Source: Lacrimispora indolis DSM 755
GTDB taxonomy: Bacteria; Bacillota; Clostridia; Lachnospirales; Lachnospiraceae
NCBI RefSeq assembly: GCF_000526995.1
Contig: NZ_AZUI01000001.1
Location: 5,188,001-5,252,000 of the forward strand
DNA: 64,000 nucleotides
Direction of reading: 5' to 3'
In this document: positions 9,232 to 17,091 of the stretch, one piece after another
Layout: each line of letters begins with the position of its first letter
How positions within the stretch are numbered: position 1 is the stretch's first letter
The notes under the pieces: model-generated
Seen by the model: the letters and a program-made list of their open reading frames with translations, nothing else
What the model was told of the DNA's origin: nothing
Databases searched by the model: none
Position numbers and translations under genes: made by a program

Positions 9232-9329
9232 GAAAACACCTCCTGGCTCAGATTTTTGATTACAGCCGCCATTATTTAACCGAATCAGTCTGCGAAGCGG
9301 ATTGGAAACAATGCCTGGCAGCTGTAAAA

Positions 9330-9362
9330 ATTATATCACAAACTGTAATGAAAATCTTTTCA
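9330..9362 (-). promoter_or_regulatory. rpiR promoter with matching operator
   Basis: On the minus strand TATAAT (9330-9335) is preceded, 13 bases upstream, by the inverted repeat TGAAAATCTTTTCA (9349-9362, plus-strand reading). This copies the arrangement at 8379-8412, including an AT-rich extension. The shared geometry indicates one regulator, most simply the RpiR protein encoded immediately downstream. Confidence 0.65.
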
Positions 9363-9390
9363 AAATTTACAAATATGATCACAGCAACAG

Positions 9391-9440
9391 AAAGAGCCGG
9401 GGCACCAGACCGATCCACTCAGTCTGATGCCCCAGCCGGC
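9391..9440 (-). terminator. terminator of the rbs operon
   Basis: A long GC-rich hairpin (arms about 9396-9410 and 9422-9440) lies 12 bp past the rbsB stop codon and is followed on the minus strand by TTTCT. It ends the seven-gene rbs operon just before the rpiR promoter. Confidence 0.8.
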
Positions 9441-9451
9441 ATAAATCCGGA

Positions 9452-10477
9452 TTATTCTTTTGTAACTAATTCATTTACATTATCAGCTGTTACCAGTTCG
9501 TTGTCCAGGATCACATACTTTTCTACTTCTTTTCCCTGAAGATAGTTGTATGCAGAGTTCATAATTGCTTTTCCCAGGAAGAATGGGGGTTCTGCAATGG
9601 TTGCCTCAACTTTTCCTGCTTTAATGGCTTCAATGGTATCATCAATGGCATCACAGCCGATCATGGTGATCTCATCCAGACGGCCTGCGGCTTCAATTGC
9701 TTCCAATGCGCCAAGAAGCATTTCATCATTTGCCGCATATAATCCGTCAATGTGGTCATTGGCCTGAAGGATGTTTTCCATTACGCTCATGCCCTTGGAA
9801 CGGTCAAAATCTGCAACCTGGCATGCAACGATCTTCATGTCCGGATTCTGGCTTATCACTTCGTTAAAGCCCTTGGAACGGCTCTGAGCCACGTTGGTTC
9901 CCATAATACCCTGGATTTCTACGATATTTCCTTTGCCTCCCAGTGTGTCCACCAGATACTGGCCTGCCAGTTTCCCGGATTTAATGGCATCGTAGCCGAT
10001 ATGGGAAACAACTTCTCCGCCGCTGGCTTCACGGTCCATGGTAAGCACCGGGATACCGGCTTCGTTGCAAGCTTCAATGGAAGAAACGATTGCATCTGAA
10101 TCACAGGTATCAATGATGATGCAGTCCGGCTTTTTGGTGATCAGATTTTCGATGTCCTTCATCTGGATCGTAGGATCATCCTGGGCATCTGTGATATAAA
10201 GCTCCACTCCTAATTCGTCTGCGGCTTTTTGTACCCCGTCTTTTACGTCTACAAAGAACGGATTTGTCTGAGTATTCATGGCAAGTCCTACCACGTATTT
10301 CTTGTCCGCCGGCTTAGCCTCTGCATTGGACTGGGCTTCCGCTGTTGTGGTGGCTGCTTCTGTCTGTGTGGTCTCCTGCTTGGTTTCAGGCGCCTTCTCT
10401 CCGCTGCTGCATCCTGCCAGTGATGCCAGAACAAGTCCTGCTGCTGCCATTGCTGCCATGTGTTTTCTTTTCATCAT
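9452..10477 (-). CDS. rbsB: ribose-type ABC substrate-binding lipoprotein
   Basis: A type I periplasmic-binding protein of 341 residues with a lipoprotein signal (lipobox LAGC at about residues 20-23) and a Thr/Glu/Ala-rich linker. The core matches ribose receptors, for example GLAMNTQTNPFFVDVKDG, DAQDDPTIQMKDIENLI and GLYAANDEMLLGALEAIEA. Two adjacent ATG codons can serve as start; they differ by one residue. It is the last gene of the rbs operon, followed by a strong terminator. The presence of deoC in the operon leaves open that the ligand includes 2-deoxyribose. Confidence 0.9.
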   Translation of the reverse strand: MMKRKHMAAMAAAGLVLASLAGCSSGEKAPETKQETTQTEAATTTAEAQSNAEAKPADKKYVVGLAMNTQTNPFFVDVKDGVQKAADELGVELYITDAQDDPTIQMKDIENLITKKPDCIIIDTCDSDAIVSSIEACNEAGIPVLTMDREASGGEVVSHIGYDAIKSGKLAGQYLVDTLGGKGNIVEIQGIMGTNVAQSRSKGFNEVISQNPDMKIVACQVADFDRSKGMSVMENILQANDHIDGLYAANDEMLLGALEAIEAAGRLDEITMIGCDAIDDTIEAIKAGKVEATIAEPPFFLGKAIMNSAYNYLQGKEVEKYVILDNELVTADNVNELVTKE

Positions 10478-10518
10478 AATTTTTTACCTTCCCTTCTTTT
10501 TTACATTAATAGTTTTAT

Positions 10519-11481
10519 TTATTCTGCTTTCGCAGATAAATCCTTGACCTTTTTGTCCACCAGAACTGCAATAAGCACAACTGCGCCTTTTACAATATTG
10601 GTGGCATGTGGATTGACGTTCATAAGCGTAAGAATGTTATCGATTATTCCCATGATCATGGCGCCTACCACCGTAGGCAGTACAAATCCGGTTCCTCCGC
10701 TTAAGCTGGTTCCTCCAAGTATGACCGCTGCAATGGCATCCATCTCGATCCCCTGTCCGCTGGTGGATTGGGCAGACCCCAGTCTGGCTGTTAAAACCAC
10801 TGCCGCAATGCCGCTTAATAAACCGTTGATGATGTAAGCCATCCACTCCGTCTTCTTTACAGAAATTCCGGATAAACGGGCAGCTTCCCTGTTTCCACCA
10901 AATGCATAAATACTGCGCCCAAAGCTGGTTTGTGTCAAAATGTAATGGGCCAGCAGGAAAAGCGCTATAAGGATAATAACAGGCACAGGAACCCCCAGAA
11001 CCGTACCTTTTCCAATAAATTTATAAGAATCTATTTTTACCGGAATAGGAGAACCTTTGGTATAGATCAAAACACAGCCCCGAAGCAGGGTCATCATGCC
11101 CAGAGTGGCAATAAACGGGGGAATGCCGCATTGGGAAATAAAAAATCCATTGACGATCCCGCAGGTAATTCCGATTGCAACTGCTGTAAATACTGCCAGT
11201 AAAGTATTGCCGGTGGAAGCCAGCACACCGGAGGCTACCACTCCTGCAAACCCCAGAATGGAACCAACGGACAGATCGATTCCGCCGGTCAGAATTACAA
11301 AGGTCATGCCGCATCCGATAATACCGGCAACTGTCACCTGCTTAAAAACATTAAATAAGTTGGAAACACTTAAAAAACTTTTTGACAAAAAAGCGGCAAA
11401 GATACAGATGACCAGCAAGATCAAAACCGAACGATATATATTTATTTGGTTGATTAACCGTTTCTTAGTTTCCTGATTCAT
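10519..11481 (-). CDS. rbsC: ribose-type ABC transporter permease
   Basis: A CUT2 permease of 320 residues with multiple membrane helices. It shows the RbsC signatures GMTFVILTGGIDLSVGS and DAIAAVILGGTSLSGG. It forms the channel for the sugar delivered by the lipoprotein downstream. The ATG chosen has GGAGG about 11 bases upstream; a GTG two codons earlier at 11487 is also possible. Its start lies inside the end of the ATPase gene, so the two are translationally coupled. Confidence 0.9.
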   Translation of the reverse strand: MNQETKKRLINQINIYRSVLILLVICIFAAFLSKSFLSVSNLFNVFKQVTVAGIIGCGMTFVILTGGIDLSVGSILGFAGVVASGVLASTGNTLLAVFTAVAIGITCGIVNGFFISQCGIPPFIATLGMMTLLRGCVLIYTKGSPIPVKIDSYKFIGKGTVLGVPVPVIILIALFLLAHYILTQTSFGRSIYAFGGNREAARLSGISVKKTEWMAYIINGLLSGIAAVVLTARLGSAQSTSGQGIEMDAIAAVILGGTSLSGGTGFVLPTVVGAMIMGIIDNILTLMNVNPHATNIVKGAVVLIAVLVDKKVKDLSAKAE

Positions 11482-12976
11482 TTTCACTTACCCCTCCAGA
11501 CGCATGCGCTAATATTTTTTCCTGATTCATTTCCTGTTTGGAGATTTCTAATACCGTCCGTCCTTCCCGCATGACAATGACGCGGTCACTGACTCCGATC
11601 AGCTCCGGTAAATCCGTGGAAATAACCAGGATGCTTTTACCGGCCTCTGTCAGCTTGTTCATAATGGCATAGATCTCTGCCTTCGCCCCCACATCGACTC
11701 CCCGTGTAGGCTCATCTAAAATCAGAATATCAGAATCCGCTAAAAGCACTTTTGCAAACACTATTTTCTGCTGGTTTCCGCCGCTTAACTTTCCGGCAAG
11801 CTGCTGCGTGGAACTGATTTTAATATTCAGCGCCTTAACCTGTTCCTTTACACGTTCCATTTCCAGTCTGTTGTCCAGCCGGAATCCTTTGGTCAGCTTT
11901 TTTAAAGAAGACATGGAAACATTTTCTTTGATGCTTCTTATTAAAACAAGCCCTTCCTGCTTCCTGTCATCTGAGACAAACCCGATTCCTGCTTCCAATG
12001 CTTTTCTTGGAGAGGAACAATCCTTTTTTTCACCGTGTACATAAATTTCTCCGCTTTCCATTGGCATGGCGCCGTAAATCAACTTGGAAAGCTCTATGGT
12101 ACCAGCACCCAAAAGTCCTGTAATCCCTAAGATTTCCCCTTTATGGAGCTTTAAGCTGACGTCATGAACCCCGCGGCTGTTTACTTTTCTTGCTTCAAAT
12201 ACCACTTCCTGAGGTTTATAATCCCTTACCGGGTACAGATTAGATACATTCCGCCCAACCATCATGGATACCACATCTTCATAATCTGTCTCTCCAATGA
12301 ATTTGGTCGCCACAAATTTTCCGTCTCGGAAAACCGTAAGACGGTCAGAAATACGAAAAATTTCATCCATCCGGTGGGAAATGTAAATGATCGCAATTCC
12401 CTTTTTCTTCAGTTCCTCAATCGTCCGGAAGAGAATCTGAATTTCTTCTTCCGCCAGCGCTGCCGTGGGCTCATCCATAATGATGATTTTGGCGCCGATG
12501 GTCAGGCACTTGGCGATCTCCGTCATCTGTGCCTCTGCCACAGATAAATTCCGTACCCTGGCCTTTGCACTGAACTTTAAACCCAGATGATCCAGATTTT
12601 CCTGTGCGTCCCGGTATAGCTTGTTCCAATCCACTTTCCCAAACTGATTCACAGGAAGTCTTCCAAGATACATGTTTTCTGCCACCGATAATTCCGGAAC
12701 CATATTAAATTCCTGATAGATCATGGCGATTCCATGTTTTTCTGCATCCTTGGCGGAATGGAACACCACCTCTTTCCCATCCAGATACATGGCACCGGAA
12801 GTATAAGGCTGTGCCCCCGCGATTATTTTCATCAAGGTGGATTTCCCCGCCCCGTTTTCTCCGCACAGAGCATGAACCTCTCCCTCATAAATCTCTAAAT
12901 GCACCCTGTCAAGTGCCTTGACACCGGGAAACGTCTTTACGATTGATTCCAGTTTTAAAACTAACCTTCCTCCCAT
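11465..12976 (-). CDS. rbsA: ribose-type ABC transporter ATPase
   Basis: A duplicated ATPase of 503 residues energising ribose-type uptake. The first domain has Walker A GENGAGKS, signature LSVAEAQM and Walker B IIMDEP. The second has GLLGAGTI in place of Walker A (degenerate, normal for RbsA), LSGGNQQ and LILDEP. It follows rbsD by 30 bp and overlaps rbsC. The family is certain, and the rbs context supports ribose. Confidence 0.9.
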   Translation of the reverse strand: MGGRLVLKLESIVKTFPGVKALDRVHLEIYEGEVHALCGENGAGKSTLMKIIAGAQPYTSGAMYLDGKEVVFHSAKDAEKHGIAMIYQEFNMVPELSVAENMYLGRLPVNQFGKVDWNKLYRDAQENLDHLGLKFSAKARVRNLSVAEAQMTEIAKCLTIGAKIIIMDEPTAALAEEEIQILFRTIEELKKKGIAIIYISHRMDEIFRISDRLTVFRDGKFVATKFIGETDYEDVVSMMVGRNVSNLYPVRDYKPQEVVFEARKVNSRGVHDVSLKLHKGEILGITGLLGAGTIELSKLIYGAMPMESGEIYVHGEKKDCSSPRKALEAGIGFVSDDRKQEGLVLIRSIKENVSMSSLKKLTKGFRLDNRLEMERVKEQVKALNIKISSTQQLAGKLSGGNQQKIVFAKVLLADSDILILDEPTRGVDVGAKAEIYAIMNKLTEAGKSILVISTDLPELIGVSDRVIVMREGRTVLEISKQEMNQEKILAHASGGVSENESGN

Positions 12977-13006
12977 ATGATTTCACCACTTCCCCTTTGC
13001 TTCTGG

Positions 13007-13405
13007 TCAATATGCGCAGCCTGAGACCAATATGACATTTGTGTATCCTGTAAACTCGCCTGTCAGGATGATCGCCTTGGCCCCTTCCGTGATCGTTTTT
13101 AATTCCTTATGTGGCACATACTCTACCGGTATTTCTTCCGGCAGAAGCGCCAGGGCCTTCTTATGAAGCTCCGGGCTTACGGCAAGTGCCTCTTCTGCAA
13201 ATATGGCCTTTTCCGTTACCATATACTTTTCTATTTCTTCCAATACCTCCAGATAAGAAGGGTTTCCCGGCTTCCAGCCTAAGTCCACCCGTTCCACTCC
13301 CTTGGGAATAGGTAACCCGGCATCACCGATTACCAGCATATCCATATGTCTGAGCTCTGCCATGACCCTTGCTAATTGAGGGTGTAAAATTCCTGTTTTT
13401 AACAT
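13007..13405 (-). CDS. rbsD: D-ribose pyranase
   Basis: RbsD interconverts the pyranose and furanose forms of ribose so that ribokinase can act; it is cytoplasmic and oligomeric. The 132 residues match the family throughout: an N-terminal histidine region (ELRHMDMLVIGDAGLPIP), the middle PSYLEVLEEI and the C-terminal EFTGYTNVILVSG. Length is normal (about 130-140). The start overlaps the end of rbsK by seven bases, so the two are coupled. RbsD argues that ribose itself is handled by this operon, not only deoxyribose. Confidence 0.92.
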   Translation of the reverse strand: MLKTGILHPQLARVMAELRHMDMLVIGDAGLPIPKGVERVDLGWKPGNPSYLEVLEEIEKYMVTEKAIFAEEALAVSPELHKKALALLPEEIPVEYVPHKELKTITEGAKAIILTGEFTGYTNVILVSGCAY

Positions 13406-14343
13406 GACCGTTCCTCCTTCTCATGCTCCCTGATAAATGAGTCAATTTCTTCCCGGTCAGGCATGGCCGGCGTAGTTCCGATTCTTTGTACCGAAATAGC
13501 AGCTAATGCATTGGCAAAGGCTGCAGCCTCCCATAAATCCTTTCCTTCTGCCAGTGCCGCCACCAGGCCGCCGTTAAACGCATCTCCTGCCCCTGTGGTA
13601 TCAATTGCATTGACCCGGTAAGCAGGCAGAAGTCCCCTCTTCTTAAGAGTTGCCAGATAAACTCCTTTTCCGCCCATGGTGATCAGAACATTTTTCACTC
13701 CTTTTTCAAAAAAGAAGTCTGCAGCTCTTCCAGCACTTTCTTCCCCGTCTACCGGTATACCGGTTAATATGCCGGCTTCTACCTCATTCGGCGTGATTAA
13801 ATCCACCTTGCTTAACATGCTGTCGCTGACCGGCTGTACAGGAGCTGTATTTAAAATGATCTTTACGCCTTTCTCATATGCAATATCAATGACTTTTTCC
13901 ACGGAGGAAAGATTGGTTTCCAGCTGGGTCAGCAGAAATTCCGACTGATCCAACAGGTCTGATATAGATTCCACTTCTTCGTCTGTAATCGTGTCACAGG
14001 CCCCCAGAATCACAACAATTTCATTCTGGCTGGTGTTTTCATCCACCATAATCAGGGCACTGCCGGTCTCTGTCTTTCCGGTACGGAATATCCGTCCGGT
14101 ATCCATTCCCAGCTTCATCATGGTACATAATGCCACATCTGCAAATGTATCCTCTCCAAGCTTCGTCACCATGGTCACATCAGCTCCCGCTTTATGGGCA
14201 GCTACCCCCTGGTTGAATCCTTTGCCGCCAGGACCCATTTTAAAAATACTTCCTTTCACGGTTTCTCCCGGAACCGGAAGATGAGGGCATCTCCCCATCA
14301 GGTCCACTACAAAGCTCCCGAAAACTGTTACTTTTTTCCCCAT
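13399..14343 (-). CDS. rbsK: ribokinase (possibly also deoxyribokinase)
   Basis: A PfkB-family sugar kinase of 314 residues. The N-terminal GPGGKGFNQGVAAHKAG motif binds the sugar and DTTGAGDAFNGG carries the catalytic Asp. It phosphorylates ribose at O5 for the pentose phosphate pathway. The next gene upstream is deoC, whose substrate is 2-deoxyribose 5-phosphate, so activity on deoxyribose is a real alternative. The start has a GGAGAGGAGAAGGG site, and the stop overlaps rbsD. Confidence 0.88.
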   Translation of the reverse strand: MGKKVTVFGSFVVDLMGRCPHLPVPGETVKGSIFKMGPGGKGFNQGVAAHKAGADVTMVTKLGEDTFADVALCTMMKLGMDTGRIFRTGKTETGSALIMVDENTSQNEIVVILGACDTITDEEVESISDLLDQSEFLLTQLETNLSSVEKVIDIAYEKGVKIILNTAPVQPVSDSMLSKVDLITPNEVEAGILTGIPVDGEESAGRAADFFFEKGVKNVLITMGGKGVYLATLKKRGLLPAYRVNAIDTTGAGDAFNGGLVAALAEGKDLWEAAAFANALAAISVQRIGTTPAMPDREEIDSFIREHEKEERSC

Positions 14344-14359
14344 GACCCTTCTCCTCTCC

Positions 14360-14995
14360 TTATAACAAGGCTATTCCGTTACCTGCCCCAATCCGGTCTG
14401 CTCCGGCTTTTATCATATCCTGGGCTTCTTCCGGTGTTCGAATCCCTCCGCTTGCCTTTACTTTTGCCCGGTCTCCTACCGTCTGCTTCATAAGTGCCAC
14501 ATCCTCGGTTACCGCACCGCCTGTACTAAAACCAGTGGATGTTTTAACGAAATGAGCCCCGGCTTCTACTGAAATCTCGCAGGCCATTTTGATTTCTTCT
14601 TTCGTTAAAAGGCAGTTCTCTAAAATAACTTTAACAGCCTTGCCCTGGGAAGCCTCCACAACTGCTTTTATATCGTCACGCACCATATTATAATTCTTGT
14701 CCTTCATGGCGCCGATATTCATTACCATATCCACTTCATCTGCCCCAGCCTTCACTGCTTCGGAGGCTTCAAAGGCCTTTGCACTAGTCAGCATCGCTCC
14801 CAAAGGAAAGCCGACCACACAGCAGACAGCTACCCCGCTGCCTTTTAATTCCTGGGCAACAAGAGGCACCTGGCATGTATTCACGCACACGGATGCAAAT
14901 CCATATTCTTTTGCTTCTGTACAATATCTTCTGATCGTTTCTGACGTTGCATCTGCCTTCAGCATCGTGTGATCCACCATTTTTGCAATATTCAT
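14360..14995 (-). CDS. deoC: deoxyribose-phosphate aldolase
   Basis: A class I aldolase of 211 residues cleaving 2-deoxyribose 5-phosphate to acetaldehyde and glyceraldehyde 3-phosphate. The Schiff-base lysine lies in FVKTSTGFSTGGA and the second lysine in VKASGGIRT. An upstream in-frame ATG at 15028 has no ribosome site and falls near the operator; the chosen ATG has GAGGAGAAGA before it. It sits between rbsR and rbsK rather than with purine/pyrimidine phosphorylases, which is unusual and links free deoxyribose to this operon. Confidence 0.93.
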   Translation of the reverse strand: MNIAKMVDHTMLKADATSETIRRYCTEAKEYGFASVCVNTCQVPLVAQELKGSGVAVCCVVGFPLGAMLTSAKAFEASEAVKAGADEVDMVMNIGAMKDKNYNMVRDDIKAVVEASQGKAVKVILENCLLTKEEIKMACEISVEAGAHFVKTSTGFSTGGAVTEDVALMKQTVGDRAKVKASGGIRTPEEAQDMIKAGADRIGAGNGIALL

Positions 14996-15027
14996 TTTCT
15001 TCTCCTCTTTTCTTTCATGATCTATCA

Positions 15028-15063
15028 TCCCCTGAGTATGTAACCGGTTACATACTCAGGGGA
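15028..15063. promoter_or_regulatory. 36-bp perfect palindrome containing an RbsR/cre operator
   Basis: The two 18-base arms are exact inverted complements. The central TATGTAACCGGTTACATA (15037-15054) is identical to the operator upstream of rbsR and also fits the cre consensus TGWAANCGNTNWCA. The flanking TCCCCTGAG/CTCAGGGGA arms are not part of that operator. The site lies between rbsR and deoC without a clear separate promoter. It may act as a roadblock operator, an mRNA-processing hairpin, or both. Confidence 0.85.
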
Positions 15064-15085
15064 AAAATAAACTGCTTACCGCAGC

Positions 15086-16099
15086 CTATTTTATTAACTC
15101 TGACCCGCGAAGCACTACCTGATACGGAACAAAGATTTTTCTTCCGGAGCTTTTACTTTCCTTATGGGACAGCTTGTCAATGAGCATTGCCATTGCGTCA
15201 TGTCCCTGCTTCTTTGCATCACGTTCGATGGTAGATAATCTGTAATCAATTATTTTAAGGGATTCAATCTGGTCAAAGCCCACCATTGATATGTCCCTGC
15301 CCATTTTAAGCTTGTGCTCTGTGAGATACTTAAGCACTCCCAGACTGGTCTGGTTATTGGAAGCAAAAATTGCAGTCGGAGGATCCGGAAGCTCCAGCAA
15401 TTCTTTTGTCCGTTCATATGCCTTGATGATCTTGAAATCTCCGGATACAATATACTCTTCCTTAAGTTCAATCTCATAATCATTTAAGGCAGCTTTATAT
15501 CCTTTTAACCGGTCCTTTCCCGGCATAGAAGTACTGGGACCTGTAATGATTGCAATTTTCCGGTGACCGGCATGGATCAGCGCTTCCACTCCCTTATAAG
15601 CAGCGGCGTCATTCTCTACAAAAACCCCATCTAAGCTGGAATTTTTAATATTACGGTCAACCAACACCACCGGAATTCCTTTATTTTCGAATTGTATCAG
15701 CTTATCCCTGGTCACCATATCCAGTTCCGAAACCGGGGTTATGATCAAACCGGAAAGCCTTTGGCCTTCTGCCACCTGTAAGTACTGATGCTCTCTTTCC
15801 TGCATTTCACCTGTGTCAAACAAAACAATGTTATACTGGTTATTGGCCGCCATCTCTCCCATTCCGCTTATAATGCTGGAAAAAAACTCATTGGCTATAT
15901 CAGGAACAATAACCCCGATACTGGAAGAGTCGCGGATGCTTAAACTTCTTGCTATGGCATTGGGTACGAAATCCGCCTCTTCAATCGCTGCTAAAACTTT
16001 CTGCTTGGTTTCGTCCTTTACGTATCCGGACTGATTTATCACTCTGGACACGGTCGCAGAAGAAACGCCCACTTTTTTGGCAATATCCCGTATATTCAT
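15086..16099 (-). CDS. rbsR: LacI-family ribose operon repressor
   Basis: A 337-residue LacI/GalR repressor. The N-terminal helix-turn-helix (MNIRDIAKKVGVSSATVSRV) is followed by the hinge helix and a type I periplasmic-binding-fold sensor domain. It is the first gene of the rbs operon, with an 18-bp palindromic operator overlapping the transcription start and an identical copy after its stop codon. It should sense ribose or ribose 5-phosphate; co-binding with HPr-Ser-P, as known for Bacillus RbsR, cannot be judged from sequence. Confidence 0.9.
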   Translation of the reverse strand: MNIRDIAKKVGVSSATVSRVINQSGYVKDETKQKVLAAIEEADFVPNAIARSLSIRDSSSIGVIVPDIANEFFSSIISGMGEMAANNQYNIVLFDTGEMQEREHQYLQVAEGQRLSGLIITPVSELDMVTRDKLIQFENKGIPVVLVDRNIKNSSLDGVFVENDAAAYKGVEALIHAGHRKIAIITGPSTSMPGKDRLKGYKAALNDYEIELKEEYIVSGDFKIIKAYERTKELLELPDPPTAIFASNNQTSLGVLKYLTEHKLKMGRDISMVGFDQIESLKIIDYRLSTIERDAKKQGHDAMAMLIDKLSHKESKSSGRKIFVPYQVVLRGSELIK

Positions 16100-16112
16100 G
16101 TCATATCTCCTT

Positions 16113-16162
16113 TATGTAACCGGTTACATATGCATATTAACACATTGTCCGGCGAATGTAAA
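16113..16162 (-). promoter_or_regulatory. rbs operon promoter and operator
   Basis: On the minus strand TTTACA (16157-16162) and TAATAT (16134-16139) are 17 bases apart. The palindrome TATGTAACCGGTTACATA (16113-16130) covers the expected start of transcription and stops just before the AAAGGAGA ribosome site. Binding there would block the promoter. The core also fits a cre site, so CcpA could compete for it. Confidence 0.8.
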
Positions 16163-16275
16163 GCCTTTTTTATCATTTTTTACAATGGTATTGGAAACTT
16201 TTTGATGTAAGGAGAAAATAGTGCTGGATATGAAGGGAATACACAGGGGCCTTTGACGCACTTTCGTGTGATGGC

Positions 16276-16309
16276 AAAAGCCGCCACACCCACAGGTATG
16301 GCGGCTTTT
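16276..16309. terminator. terminator between mgtC-like gene and rbsR promoter
   Basis: A hairpin with an 11-bp stem (AAAAGCCGCCA and its complement) lies two bases after the stop codon of the mgtC-like gene. It ends in TTTT on the minus strand. The A/T ends make it usable in both directions. Confidence 0.85.
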
Positions 16310-16311
16310 CA

Positions 16312-17004
16312 TTAAGACGTATATTTTACAAACTGAAGCTCTTCCATATTTTCTAAATACTTCAGCACTTCCTCCCGGCCTTTATGCTCTGTATTTTTCA
16401 GATTAATAACAGCCTTCTGAAATCCTTTCCTCTTCTTTCCAACCTGCACCTCACCAATTTCCAAACCAAAACCTGCAATTTCCCTGGAAATATCCGCCAT
16501 GTTGGCATCCTCTGACATTTCCACATACAAGCTGAGCCACGCATCATCAAAAATCAGATAATACTCCAATTTTTTAAACTGTGTCATGATCAGAGATACT
16601 GCCAACGTAGCAATGATTCCGGCTATGTAAAATCCGATTCCAATGCTCAGACCGATGCATGCCGCTGTCCAAAGACCTGCCGCCGTGGTTAATCCTTTGA
16701 TTTTTGTCTTTCCAAAAGTAATGATACTTCCGGCTCCAAGGAAACCAATGCCGCTGATTACCTGAGCTCCCAGCCTCGCCGGATCACCACTCTGAAAATG
16801 ATCGTACATGTACTGTCCTGTCATCATAACCACAGCAGCTCCCATACAAACCAGCATATAGGTTCTCATTCCAGCCGGCTGGCGGGATCTTCCCCGCTCA
16901 ATGCCAATCACTCCGCCGCAAATCATAGACATCAGAATGCGCACACTGATTGAAATTGAATTTATCCTTTCCAAATATTCTACAGCTTCAGCTACCGTCC
17001 TCAT
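16312..17004 (-). CDS. MgtC/SapB-family membrane protein
   Basis: A 230-residue inner-membrane protein. The MgtC signature region is present: GGVIGIERGRSRQPAGMRTY, RLGAQVISGIGFLGAGSII and GLTTAAGLWTAACIGL. About four to five helices (about 20-140) are followed by a cytoplasmic ACT-like tail (about 150-228). MgtC relatives modulate ATP synthase, magnesium homeostasis or acid survival; the exact role here is unknown. It appears to be a single-gene unit with its own terminator. Confidence 0.85.
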   Translation of the reverse strand: MRTVAEAVEYLERINSISISVRILMSMICGGVIGIERGRSRQPAGMRTYMLVCMGAAVVMMTGQYMYDHFQSGDPARLGAQVISGIGFLGAGSIITFGKTKIKGLTTAAGLWTAACIGLSIGIGFYIAGIIATLAVSLIMTQFKKLEYYLIFDDAWLSLYVEMSEDANMADISREIAGFGLEIGEVQVGKKRKGFQKAVINLKNTEHKGREEVLKYLENMEELQFVKYTS

Positions 17005-17091
17005 ACTTCCTCCTCTATTACATGTTCTAAACCGGCTCTTTTTAAGTATTGCCCCCCTCCTTCCAATGTTATGACGAAAAGAATCCCAGCT

